Positions 1 through 9,000 of a DNA stretch of 16,793 bases are shown one piece after another. Each line of letters opens with the position of its first letter. Within the stretch, counting starts at the first letter, position 1. Under the pieces are notes generated by a model. It saw nothing but the letters and a program-made list of their open reading frames with translations. It did no database searches and was not told the DNA's origin. The position numbers and the translations under genes were made by a program. Source of the DNA: Bacteroidales bacterium (lineage in GTDB: Bacteria > Bacteroidota > Bacteroidia > Bacteroidales > WCHB1-69). The stretch lies in NCBI GenBank assembly GCA_023229985.1, contig JALNYF010000050.1:1-16793 (forward strand). Direction: 5' to 3'.

Positions 1-446
1 TTCATCACCGGCGATTGATTTTCTTCTGTAAAAGTAAAATCATGGTTTGGTTGTGTCAATTTTTTTGAAAAAACATACGTGGCAATGCCTTCTACCGCGC
101 TCACGTAAGGCAGGTTACGAATAGATGTAACGACCTCATTGTCAGGACAATAAATGGCTATTGTATTCGTCCATTTCGATTTTGAAAAAACATAGATATC
201 TTCATCTAAATCCGTGATTGCGGAGACATAGTTAGGATTAACGGGCAAATCGGCTTCCGTTACGGGAATTTGGAAACGGGTTCTTTTGGCAATGGCGCGC
301 TCCGACAAAAACTCATCGGGTCGTTGCACTGAATAAGGAGAATTATTTTTATCGGTAAAGTGGATTCTGTAGCAAGTAACTTGGGCTGACATTTTCATTC
401 CAACGAACATGAGTAGAATCATAAAGATAAAAAAGTGGTTTTTCAT
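1..446 (-). CDS. Secreted S8 (subtilisin-like) serine peptidase, N-terminal part only
   Basis: An open frame begins with ATG at 446-444 and stays open to the left edge, giving 148 codons of a longer gene. Residues 1 to about 21 form a signal peptide: MKNH, a long hydrophobic run, then a cleavage-like MSAQ. The next residues include YRIHFTDKNNSPYS and DEFLSERAIAKR, followed by DLPVNPNYV and a region ending NLPYVSAVEG. This matches, from memory, the propeptide region of Bacteroidota secreted S8 peptidases. The propeptide normally folds and inhibits the protease until export. The catalytic Asp/His/Ser residues would lie outside the window, so activity cannot be judged. A T9SS sorting domain at the missing C-terminus is likely for this family but unseen. 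A TAnnTTTG-type box lies just upstream. Confidence 0.78.
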   Translation of the reverse strand, partial: MKNHFFIFMILLMFVGMKMSAQVTCYRIHFTDKNNSPYSVQRPDEFLSERAIAKRTRFQIPVTEADLPVNPNYVSAITDLDEDIYVFSKSKWTNTIAIYCPDNEVVTSIRNLPYVSAVEGIATYVFSKKLTQPNHDFTFTEENQSPVM

Positions 447-464
447 GATGCATTTTTTAAGCTG

Positions 465-472
465 CAAAAATA
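465..472 (-). promoter_or_regulatory. Candidate -7 box for the S8 peptidase gene
   Basis: On the minus strand this reads TATTTTTG, fitting the Bacteroidota TAnnTTTG -7 consensus. It ends about 18 bases before the ATG at 446, implying a very short leader. No clear TTTG -33 element is seen. The region where one would lie runs toward the repeat end at 488-500, so the repeat element may have replaced the original upstream promoter half. Confidence 0.4.
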
Positions 473-724
473 GTATAAAAAATAGTGCTGTCCGGTAAAT
501 AATAAATATTTTTGGTTAATCTATTAGTATTGAGTAAATTACAGCAGTTCGTGTTTTGTCAGGCTTACACTTTCGAAGAGTGTATAAGAAATCCGAAGAA
601 TTTTAATTTTTATAAAATGGCCATCACGACTGCCATGGTGGGTGAAATGTCCGGCAGAAGCAATCTGTCTGACCGAAGCTACAAATCCCGCCGCCTTAGC
701 AAATTCGTTGCGTTAAAAAAATTA

Positions 725-803
725 GAAATGTGCAAGCGTCAAAACAGCGACTGTTCGAAGCAACCGTAGGTTGCAAGTTTGAGCTGTTTAGCTTGTACAT
801 TTC
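725..803. repeat. Long multi-tier stem-loop inside the repeat patch
   Basis: Arms 725-737 (GAAATGTGCAAGC) and 791-803 (GCTTGTACATTTC) pair over 13 positions with one G-U on the plus strand. A second tier pairs 742-748 (AAACAGC) with 783-789 (GCTGTTT). A third tier pairs 760-765 (GCAACC) with 769-774 (GGTTGC) around a GTA loop. Three collinear tiers are unlikely by chance. From memory, similar sequence recurs in Bacteroidales intergenic regions and is often mis-annotated as small hypothetical proteins. Whether it acts as RNA or DNA cannot be told from sequence. Confidence 0.65.
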
Positions 804-848
804 AATTTTTAGCAACAATTTGCGTAGCGGCAAAGCGCATTTCTTTTG

Positions 849-880
849 CAACTTTTCTTTGGCAAGACAAAGAAAAGTTG
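849..880. repeat. 13-bp perfect palindromic hairpin
   Basis: CAACTTTTCTTTG (849-861) and CAAAGAAAAGTTG (868-880) are perfect reverse complements around a 6-base loop (GCAAGA). The hairpin follows the multi-tier stem-loop by 45 bases and appears to belong to the same composite repeat. No U-run follows, so it is not an obvious terminator on either strand. Confidence 0.65.
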
Positions 881-1074
881 AGAAAAATAAACATATTGGG
901 TTGAAGAGACTTCTTTATGTTGAATCTATACAGTAATAAATCAATTTACCGGACAGTATTAGCTTGTAATGTATGTTTCGTAAACATGGGATAAGGCGTG
1001 CCGTAGTTACGCAACAAATAGAGAGATGTAGGGTCGTGCGTTAGAGATGAGAAATAATAAGAAACATCTGTTGT

Positions 1075-1101
1075 AATCCGAAGGTTTCCTTCGGATTTTT
1101 T
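1075..1101 (+). terminator. Intrinsic-terminator-like hairpin within the repeat patch
   Basis: AATCCGAAGG (1075-1084), a TTT loop, then CCTTCGGATT (1088-1097) running into a six-T tract (1096-1101). This is a good Rho-independent terminator shape on the plus strand, but no plus-strand gene lies upstream. It forms the inner end of the right inverted-repeat arm, so it may be part of the mobile repeat. If active, it would stop transcription leaving the patch toward DUF3467. Confidence 0.55.
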
Positions 1102-1135
1102 ATGCCTTATATATTTTTCGTAAAGGTAAGCCTGA

Positions 1136-1360
1136 CAAAATATAATACTTCGTAATCTGCTCAATGCTAATCAATTAATCAATAATTTCTATTATTTACC
1201 AGACAACAATAATTACAAACATCCGAATCCTACGGGATGGGACACCACCGCATTACTCTATTTACGCGACAGCAATATAAAAAACGACTTGATTATGTTT
1301 TCAATCAGCCTTGACAGAAATAACTTTACATCACCGTTTAAAAAAAAACGAGGTTATTGA
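1136..1360 (+). pseudogene. Possible decayed coding fragment without a start
   Basis: The frame is open for 74 codons after a TGA at 1133-1135 and ends at TGA 1358-1360. There is no ATG near its beginning; the first in-frame ATG is late, inside the fragment. The part after the inverted-repeat arm, from about 1209, reads like protein: HPNPTGWDTTALLYLRDS followed by a mixed hydrophobic/charged tail ending KKKRGY. I do not recognise the family. Bases 1225-1254 resemble 15441-15470, where the same frame has a stop, so this may instead be non-coding repeat DNA that happens to be open. Confidence 0.25.
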
Positions 1361-1384
1361 AATCGGGAATAAAAAATAAAATGT

Positions 1385-1681
1385 TTAGGCTAAACCGCTA
1401 TTATTTCCCATAATCGGGATAATATCGTTATGTTTTTCGGCGATTCTGCCATTTTTTTCCTCAAATTTTCTAATATTTTCGTTGAGGGCGCCTAATAAGC
1501 GTTTAGCATTTTGCGGGGTCAGAATAATTCTGGAACGAACATTTCCTTTGGGCAATCCGGGCATAAGTGCGACGAAATCAAGAATAAAATCACTTTCGGA
1601 ATGTGTGATAATGGCTAAATTGGAATAGATGCCTTGGGCAACTTCTTCGCTTAAATTGATGTCGATTTTTTGTTCTTGCAT
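1385..1681 (-). CDS. DUF3467 family protein
   Basis: 98 residues, starting at the ATG at 1681-1679 and ending TAA. The sequence has the pattern of DUF3467, a small protein family common in Bacteroidota: an N-terminal INLSEEVAQGIYSNLAII segment, a central DFILDFVALMPG, then the basic RSRIILTPQNAKRLLGAL and a helical C-terminal part. Its biochemical function is not established. It is the next gene after rpoC on the same strand, 64 bp away, an arrangement I recall from other Bacteroidota, which suggests some link to the polymerase operon. A 12-bp hairpin separates the two genes, so it may be read at a reduced level or only by readthrough. No signal peptide or membrane segment is seen, so it is cytoplasmic. 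The start has no Shine-Dalgarno, as is usual here. Confidence 0.85.
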   Translation of the reverse strand: MQEQKIDINLSEEVAQGIYSNLAIITHSESDFILDFVALMPGLPKGNVRSRIILTPQNAKRLLGALNENIRKFEEKNGRIAEKHNDIIPIMGNNSGLA

Positions 1682-1702
1682 AATAGAAATGTTTTAAATA
1701 AA

Positions 1703-1734
1703 ATAAGAGATTAGCCATTCGACTAATCTCTTAT
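1703..1734 (-). terminator. Hairpin between rpoC and DUF3467 (terminator or attenuator)
   Basis: Perfect 12-bp stem: 1703-1714 against 1723-1734 (ATAAGAGATTAG / CTAATCTCTTAT) with an 8-base loop. On the minus strand it starts 11 bases past the rpoC stop and is followed by TTTATTTAAAAC, a broken U-tract. The stem is AT-rich, so termination may be partial, letting some transcripts reach DUF3467. An RNA-processing or 3'-end-stabilising role is equally possible. Confidence 0.55.
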
Positions 1735-1745
1735 ATTCTAATAAA

Positions 1746-4700
1746 TTACAATTTAGAAGCCATTAAACTTTCGTACTCTTCCATGGAGCTGACTTCAATA
1801 TTTTGATATTTTTTCAAACCTGTACCTGCCGGAATAAGGTGACCGACGATAACGTTTTCTTTCAAACCGAGTAAGTTGTCGGATTTAGCGTTAATAGCGG
1901 CGTTGGTAAGTACTTTGGTAGTTTCTTGGAAAGAAGCGGCAGAAATGAAACTACGGATTTGCAAAGAAGCGCGTGTGATACCTTGCAGAATAGGTTTACC
2001 AGTTGCAGGATTCGCATCACGAACTTCCACCAATTTTAAATCTCTACGTTTCAAAATTGAGTTTTCATCGCGCAGTTGTTTCGGGTACACGATTTGTCCG
2101 TTTTTGAAAATTTCGGAATCGCCGGCATCTGTCACAACTTTCATTTCCCAGATAGCATCATTTTCTTGTTGGAAATCAATCTTGTTGATTAATTCGCCTT
2201 GTAAGAATTTGGTATCACCCGGATCTTCGATTTCCATTTTACGCATCATTTGACGTACAATAACTTCAAAGTGTTTGTCATTAATCTTAACACCTTGCAG
2301 ACGGTAAACTTCCTGAATTTCGTTCACGATATATTCTTGAACTTTCATTGCCCCCTTGATATTCAAAATATCAGATGGGGTTAAAGCACCTTCTGAAAGT
2401 GGAGTACCGGCTTTAACAAAGTCATTTTCTTGTGCCAGAATCTGTTTGGAAGAAGAGATCTGATAAGTTTTGGTTTCGCCTGTGCGAGAGGTAATTGTAA
2501 TGGAGCGGTTTCCTCTTTTCAATTTCTTTTCGAAAGAAACAACGCCGTCGATTTCGGCCACTACAGCCGGGTCTGATGGATTACGGGCTTCGAAGAGTTC
2601 GGTAACGCGTGGCAAACCACCGGTGATATCGCCTGATTTTCCGAATAAACGCGGGATTTTAACCAAAACGGCACCGGAATCAATTTTATCGCCCACATCA
2701 ACAGAAAGACGGGCACCTACCGGAAGGTCGAAGGTTTTGATTAAATTGCCATCTCCATCATTAACGCCAATAATCGGGTTTTTGGTTTTCAAACGGCTTT
2801 CGATAATCACCTTATCGTGAGTACCGGCTTGTTCATCGGTTTCCACACGATAGGTAACGCCTTCAATAACATCTTTAAATTCGATGGTACCGGCAACTTC
2901 TGAAAGGATAACGGCATTAAACGGGTCCCAATCGGCGATAATATCGCCTTTTTTCACGTTGTCGCCATGTTTGAAGTATAGTTTGGCTCCGTAAGGAATA
3001 TTGGCGGAGAATAAAGCAACAGATGTTTGTACATCAATAATTTTCATTTCGGCAGAACGTCCGATAACGATATAATAAGTTTTGCCTTCGCCATCGACTT
3101 TCTCAAGAGCTCTCAATTCATCAATGCTCAAGAGACCGTCATTTTTGGCGGTAATACGGCTGTTAGCTGCCACGTTTCCGGCAACACCGCCGACGTGGAA
3201 TGTACGCAAAGTCAGCTGTGTACCCGGCTCACCGATAGATTGAGCGGCGATAACACCAACCGCCTCACCAATTTGAACCATACGTCCGGTAGCCAAGTTT
3301 CTGCCGTAACATTTTTGACAGATCCCTTGTTTGGATTCGCAAGTGGGGACGGAACGAATTTCAACCTCTTCAATAGGTGAATCTTCAATCATTTGACAAT
3401 ATTTTTCGTCCAATTCCTCTCCGGCTTTCACAATCAATTCGCCATTTTGCGGATTATAAACATCGTGCAAGGTAACACGACCAAGCAAACGATTATACAA
3501 AGGTTCAATAATTTCCTCATTTTTCTTCAAGGCGGTAATGGTCATCCCTCTCAGGGTTCCGCAATCTTTCTCAGTGATGATCACATCGTGGGAAACATCG
3601 ACTAAACGTCTGGTCAGGTAACCGGCATCAGCTGTCTTTAAAGCGGTATCAGCCAAACCTTTACGAGCACCGTGAGTTGAAATAAAGTATTCCAATACTG
3701 ACAATCCTTCTTTGAAGTTTGAAAGAATCGGGTTCTCAATAATTTCACCGCCGGAAGCACCTGCCTTCGTCGGTTTTGCCATCAAACCACGCATACCTGC
3801 GAGCTGACGAATCTGAGTTTCAGAACCACGGGCGCCGGAGTCCAGCATCATGTAAACAGGGTTAAACCCTTGACGGTCAGCAGCGATTTTTTTGATTAAA
3901 ACCTTACTTAAGTTGGCGTTGGTGTGTGTCCAAACATCAATAATTTGGTTGGAACGCTCCGTATTGGTAATATTACCATACTCATATTGCATCTGGATTT
4001 CATCAACCAAAGCGTTAGATTTGGCAATAAGGGTAGCTTTTTCATCGGGGACTAAAATATCGCCCAAATTGAAAGACAAACCGCCTTGGAATGCCATTTT
4101 GAATCCCATTCCCATGATATCGTCCAAGAACTTGGCAGTAGCGGCGTTACCGGCTTTGTACAACACTTTGCCGATAATATCGCGCAACGATTTTTTGGTT
4201 AAAAGTTCGTTGATATAGCCATAGCCTTTGGGGACAATTTGGTTGAAAATAATTCTTCCGACAGTGGTATCCACCAATTGCATTTTGCCGTCGCCTTCCA
4301 AATCCACTTTACATTTAATCCATGCGTTGAGGTGGATTTTCTTTTCATTATAGGCGATCATCACTTCTTCACCGGAATAGAATTTCATTCCTTCACCGAG
4401 CACTTTTTGCTCGTCAGTTGATTTCAGACCTTTGGTGATATAATAAAGTCCCAAAACCATATCCTGCGAAGGCACGGTAATAGGTGAACCGTTGGCCGGG
4501 TTCAAGATATTGTGAGATGCCAACATCAGCATTTGGGCTTCGAGGACGGCTGCGTTGCCAAGTGGAACGTGAACTGCCATCTGGTCACCGTCGAAGTCGG
4601 CATTAAAAGCGGTACAACAGAGGGGGTGTAAACGAATGGCTTTCCCTTCTACCAAGCGGGGTTGGAAGGCTTGGATACCCAATCTGTGCAAAGTAGGAGC

Positions 4701-6029
4701 ACGGTTCAGAAGAACGGGGTGTCCTTTCAGAATATTTTCCAAAATATCCCAAACGATAGGATCTTTTCTATCTACAATTTTCTTGGCAGATTTAACGGTT
4801 TTCACGATACCTCTTTCCAAGATTTTGCGAATAACGAAAGGTTTGAAAAGTTCGGCTGCCATATCTTTGGGCAAACCGCACTCATTCATGTGCAACTCTG
4901 GACCTACCACGATAACCGAACGACCGGAGTAATCGACACGTTTACCCAACAAGTTTTGACGGAAACGACCTTGTTTACCTTTTAAGCTGTCGGACAGTGA
5001 TTTAAGTGCGCGATTGGATTCGGTTTTAACGGAATTTGTTTTTTTGGAGTTATCAAACAATGAATCAACTGCTTCTTGCAACATACGTTTTTCATTACGC
5101 ATAATCACATCGGGAGCTTTGATTTCGATTAATCGTTTCAGTCGATTATTACGGATAATGACTCTGCGGTAGAGGTCATTTAAGTCGGAAGTGGCGAAGC
5201 GACCGCCGTCCAAAGGAACTAAAGGTCTTAGTTCGGGCGGGATAACGGGGATAATTTTGGAAATCATCCATTCGGGTCTGTTTTCTGCGCGTTTACGGGA
5301 ATCGCGGAAGGCTTCAAACACTTGCAATCTTTTGAGAACGTCTTGTTTACGTTGTTGGGAAGTTTCGGTGTTTGCTTTTTCGCGAAGTCTGTAGGATTCT
5401 TCGTCCAAATCCACTTTAACTAATAAGTCGTAAAGAGCTTCGGCACCCATTTTAGCGATAAATTTGTTGGGGTCTGTTTCATCCAACATTTTATTTTCGG
5501 GCGGAAGTAGTTCCATCACTTCGAAATACTCTTCTTCAGTAAGAAGCGACATATTTTGAATGGTATCTTTATCTTTTTCGTTGAGTTTAATATCTTGAGC
5601 GGCGCCGGCTTGAATTACGACATATTTTTCGTAATAGATGATGGCATCGGTTTGTTTAGCGGCGATACCGAGGAGGGCAGCGATTTTTTTGAAGAACCAG
5701 ATATGAGCGACCGGAACAACCAATTGGATGTGTCCCATTCTTTCGCGTCTTACTTTTCTTTCGGTAACTTCCACTCCGCAACGGTCGCAGACGATACCTT
5801 TATATCTAATTCTCTTATACTTACCGCAATGACATTCCCAATCTTTGGTAGGACCGAAAATCTTTTCACAAAACAGACCATCGCGTTCGGGCTTATAAGT
5901 TCTATAGTTGATAGTTTCGGGCTTAATTACTTCACCTCTGGATTGTTCCAAGATACTTTCCGGTGAAGCCAAGCTGATGGTTATGGTTGAAAACTCTTTT
6001 CTGGTATTACTATCTTTTCTAAAAGCCAT
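1746..6029 (-). CDS. rpoC: DNA-directed RNA polymerase subunit beta'
   Basis: 1427 residues, close to the usual Bacteroidota length. RpoC is the largest subunit of core RNA polymerase and holds the catalytic Mg2+. Visible landmarks: the first zinc site at C66, C68, C81 and C84; the zipper/lid/rudder region leading to the active-site NADFDGD at 476-482 (D478, D480, D482); the F-loop GARGSETQIRQLAGMRG from 732; the bridge helix from about 772; and a second zinc site at C823, C897, C904 and C907. The trigger-loop segment GEAVGVIAAQSIGEPGTQLT starts at 921. A roughly 175-residue insertion follows (about 955-1128), before ITGGLPRVTELFEAR at 1135-1149, at the place of the SI3 insertion in proteobacterial beta'. 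The C-terminal omega-contact region (GLKENVIVGHLIPAGTG) is intact. It lies 23 bp after rpoB on the same transcript. No damage is seen. Confidence 0.99.
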   Translation of the reverse strand: MAFRKDSNTRKEFSTITISLASPESILEQSRGEVIKPETINYRTYKPERDGLFCEKIFGPTKDWECHCGKYKRIRYKGIVCDRCGVEVTERKVRRERMGHIQLVVPVAHIWFFKKIAALLGIAAKQTDAIIYYEKYVVIQAGAAQDIKLNEKDKDTIQNMSLLTEEEYFEVMELLPPENKMLDETDPNKFIAKMGAEALYDLLVKVDLDEESYRLREKANTETSQQRKQDVLKRLQVFEAFRDSRKRAENRPEWMISKIIPVIPPELRPLVPLDGGRFATSDLNDLYRRVIIRNNRLKRLIEIKAPDVIMRNEKRMLQEAVDSLFDNSKKTNSVKTESNRALKSLSDSLKGKQGRFRQNLLGKRVDYSGRSVIVVGPELHMNECGLPKDMAAELFKPFVIRKILERGIVKTVKSAKKIVDRKDPIVWDILENILKGHPVLLNRAPTLHRLGIQAFQPRLVEGKAIRLHPLCCTAFNADFDGDQMAVHVPLGNAAVLEAQMLMLASHNILNPANGSPITVPSQDMVLGLYYITKGLKSTDEQKVLGEGMKFYSGEEVMIAYNEKKIHLNAWIKCKVDLEGDGKMQLVDTTVGRIIFNQIVPKGYGYINELLTKKSLRDIIGKVLYKAGNAATAKFLDDIMGMGFKMAFQGGLSFNLGDILVPDEKATLIAKSNALVDEIQMQYEYGNITNTERSNQIIDVWTHTNANLSKVLIKKIAADRQGFNPVYMMLDSGARGSETQIRQLAGMRGLMAKPTKAGASGGEIIENPILSNFKEGLSVLEYFISTHGARKGLADTALKTADAGYLTRRLVDVSHDVIITEKDCGTLRGMTITALKKNEEIIEPLYNRLLGRVTLHDVYNPQNGELIVKAGEELDEKYCQMIEDSPIEEVEIRSVPTCESKQGICQKCYGRNLATGRMVQIGEAVGVIAAQSIGEPGTQLTLRTFHVGGVAGNVAANSRITAKNDGLLSIDELRALEKVDGEGKTYYIVIGRSAEMKIIDVQTSVALFSANIPYGAKLYFKHGDNVKKGDIIADWDPFNAVILSEVAGTIEFKDVIEGVTYRVETDEQAGTHDKVIIESRLKTKNPIIGVNDGDGNLIKTFDLPVGARLSVDVGDKIDSGAVLVKIPRLFGKSGDITGGLPRVTELFEARNPSDPAVVAEIDGVVSFEKKLKRGNRSITITSRTGETKTYQISSSKQILAQENDFVKAGTPLSEGALTPSDILNIKGAMKVQEYIVNEIQEVYRLQGVKINDKHFEVIVRQMMRKMEIEDPGDTKFLQGELINKIDFQQENDAIWEMKVVTDAGDSEIFKNGQIVYPKQLRDENSILKRRDLKLVEVRDANPATGKPILQGITRASLQIRSFISAASFQETTKVLTNAAINAKSDNLLGLKENVIVGHLIPAGTGLKKYQNIEVSSMEEYESLMASKL

Positions 6030-6052
6030 ATTATTATTATATTTATTTTTTA

Positions 6053-9000
6053 CTAATCAAATTTAACGTCTAACGATAATCCGCGCAACTCATTCACCAA
6101 TACGTTGAATGATTCCGGCAAGCCGGGAATTGGCATGACATCGCCTTTTACGATAGCTTCGTATGCTTTGGCTCTTCCGACTACGTCGTCTGATTTGACG
6201 GTTAAGATTTCTTGAAGTATATTAGCGGCACCGAAAGCTTCGATTGCCCAAACTTCCATTTCTCCAAAACGCTGACCACCGAATTGGGCTTTACCGCCTA
6301 ATGGCTGTTGTGTGATTAAGGAGTACGGTCCGATGGAACGAGCGTGCATCTTATCATCAACCATGTGGTGAAGTTTAATCATATAGATATAACCTACAGT
6401 AACTTTTTGGTGGAATTTCTCGCCGGTTCCTCCGTCGTACAAATCAACACTACCATTTTCCGGAAGACCTGCTTTTTTCATCAGTTCGTTAATTTGATCT
6501 ATACTTGCGCCATCAAAGATGGGGGTAGCAAATTTCATTCCCAATTTCTTTCCTGCCCAACCCAATACGGTTTCGTATATCTGTCCCAAGTTCATACGGG
6601 AAGGTACACCCAACGGGTTCAAAACAATGTCTACCGGTGTGCCATCTTCCAAGAAAGGCATATCCTCTTCTTTTACAATTTTGGCAACGATACCTTTATT
6701 CCCGTGACGTCCTGCCATTTTGTCGCCCACTCTTAATTTACGTTTGTTAGCAACATAGACTTTTGCCATTTGGACAATGCCGTTTGGCAATTCGCTGCCG
6801 ATGGTGGCATCAAATTTTTCACGCATCATCTTAGCGGTCAGGGCGCGTTCTTCAATCAAATAGTTTCGGATAATTTCAGACACCAAAGCATTGAGTTTTC
6901 CGTCGTTTGTCCATTTAGAAACGGCAACTGTAGAATAATTGATGGTGAACAATAACTTTTGAGAGAATTTGGCACCTTTGGGGATGATAATATTTTTAGC
7001 ATTATCGTAGATATTGTGAGCAATTTTACCGTTCAGCAGTTCATATAACTTAACGACAATTTTATCTTTCAGTGCGTTGAGTTCTTTTTCGTATGCGGCA
7101 TCAATATCTTTGAGGATGTCTTTATCTTTGTTTTTCATTTTTCTATCTTTCACCATGCGGGAAAGGGATTTTGCGCCGATTACAACACCTTTCATGGATG
7201 GGGGTGCTTTTAAAGAAGCATCTTTCACATCGCCGGCTTTATCTCCGAATATCGCGCGGAGCAATTTCTCTTCCGGGGTCGGGTAAGATTCGCCTTTCGG
7301 GGTAATCTTTCCGATGAGAATGTCGCCTTCGTTTACCTCGGCACCAATGCGAATCAAACCATCTTCGCCTAAATCCTTTGTTGCTTCGGCAGAAACATTG
7401 GGGATATCGTTCGTCAGTTCTTCAACTCCGCGTTTGGTATCACGGACTTCCAAGGTAAATTCTTCAATATAGATGGAGGTAAAAATATCTTCTTTTACTA
7501 CTCGTTCCGAAATAACGATCGCGTCTTCAAAGTTGTAACCTTTCCAAGGCATGAAGGCAACCATCATGTTTCTTCCCAATGCCAATTCTCCGTCTTTGGT
7601 AGCGTAACCTTCTGTTAGAACATCACCTTTGAGCACTTTTTGTCCTTTTTTGACAAGAGGTTTGATATTCACGCAGGAGTTTTGATTTGTTCTTCTAAAT
7701 TTTTGAAGATGATAGGTCTTCACATTTGAATCGAAACGAACCAATTTTTCAACTTCGCTTCTTTCGTATTTGATAGTAAATTTTTCGGCATCAGCATATT
7801 CGACCACGCCATTGGCTTCAGCTCTAAGCAGGTCTCGGGAATCGAGGGCAACTTGTTTTTCCAAGCCGGTACCAACGATAGGAGCTTCGGGCACCAACAA
7901 AGGAACTGCCTGACGCATCATGTTGGATCCCATCAAGGCACGGTTGGCATCGTCATTTTCCAAGAAAGGAATCAGGGAAGCGGCGATAGAGGCAATTTGG
8001 TTCGGACCTACATCCATCAAATCCACTTCTTCTCTGGGTATGATAGGATAGTCTGCCAAGTTACGTACTTTTACTTTTTCTTCCAGAGTACCGTTTTCGT
8101 CCATTGGCGTATTCGCTTGGGCGATGGATTTATTTTCCTCTTCTTCTGCGCTCAAATAAATGGGAGTTTCTTTCAGTTGTACTACTCCATCAACAACTCT
8201 GCGGTATGGGGTTTCGATGAAACCGAGTTTATCGATTTTAGCGAAAACGCAAAGGGACGAAATCAAACCGATGTTCGGACCTTCCGGTGTTTCGATGGTA
8301 CACAATCTGCCGTAGTGAGTATAGTGAACGTCACGTACCTCAAAGCCGGCTCTTTCACGGGACAAACCTCCGGGACCCAGAGCAGAAATTCTCCGTTTGT
8401 GGGTTAATTCCGACAGCGGGTTGGTTTGGTCCATAAATTGGGATAATTGGTTTGTGCCGAAGAAGGAGTTGATAACGGAAGAGAGGGTTTTGGCGTTGAT
8501 CAAGTCAACGGGACCGAATACTTCGTTATCGCGGACGTTCATTTTTTCGCGGATGGTTCTTGACATACGGGCAAGTCCCACGCCGAATTGGTTGTATAAT
8601 TGTTCGCCAACGGTACGGATACGTCTGTTGCTCAAGTGGTCGATATCATCGACATCCGTTTTGGAATTGATCAATTCAATAAGATAGCGGATAATGCTGA
8701 TAATATCGTCTTTAGTGAGGACGCAAACGTCCATTGGGGTTGTCAAGTTCAATTTTTTGTTGATACGATAGCGACCCACTTCGCCGAGGTCATATCTTTT
8801 ATCGGAGAAGAAAAGTTTCTCGAAAGTAGAGCGTGCAGTTTCTTCATCCGGTGGGGCGGCGTTACGTAATTGCAAGTAGATATATTCGATAGCTTGTTTT
8901 TCTGTATTGGTAGGGTCTTTGAGCATCGTGTTGGTGATGATGGAGTAGTCGGTTTGTTTTTCATCATCTTTGTGGAAAAGAACGGTTTTGATATTGGCGT

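Larger units (their letters stand above)
488..1208. repeat. Nested inverted-repeat patch, MITE-like
   Basis: The left arm (488-600, plus) and the right arm (about 1085-1208, read on the minus strand) align over about 115 bases, at roughly 70% identity by eye. Both begin with (C/T)TGTC(C/T)GGTAAAT. Both contain TTTTGTCAGGCTTAC near the middle and end at AATCCGAAG. A third copy of the end motif lies at 944-956 in inverse orientation; it forms a 13-bp perfect inverted pair with 488-500 (CTGTCCGGTAAAT). No transposase is recognisable inside. The interior holds two strong hairpins and a terminator-like stem, listed separately. The small open frames in the arms (sharing FCQAY) are best explained as translation of the repeat itself. 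A nonautonomous mobile element or stacked intergenic repeats fit; the exact family is unknown. Confidence 0.6.

Noticed and set aside
512..936. Small plus-strand open frames (85 and 68 codons) in the left repeat patch
   Set aside because: They run through inverted-repeat arms and hairpins, overlap each other, start at weak or arbitrary codons, and mirror a frame in the right arm. They are best explained as translation of repeat DNA.
946..1164. 72-codon minus-strand frame sharing FCQAY with the left-arm frame
   Set aside because: The similarity comes from the two inverted-repeat arms. The frame crosses a terminator-like hairpin and has no independent coding signal.
7853..8407. 184-codon plus-strand open frame opposite rpoB
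   Set aside because: It lies wholly antisense to conserved rpoB codons; its length follows from codon bias on the opposite strand.
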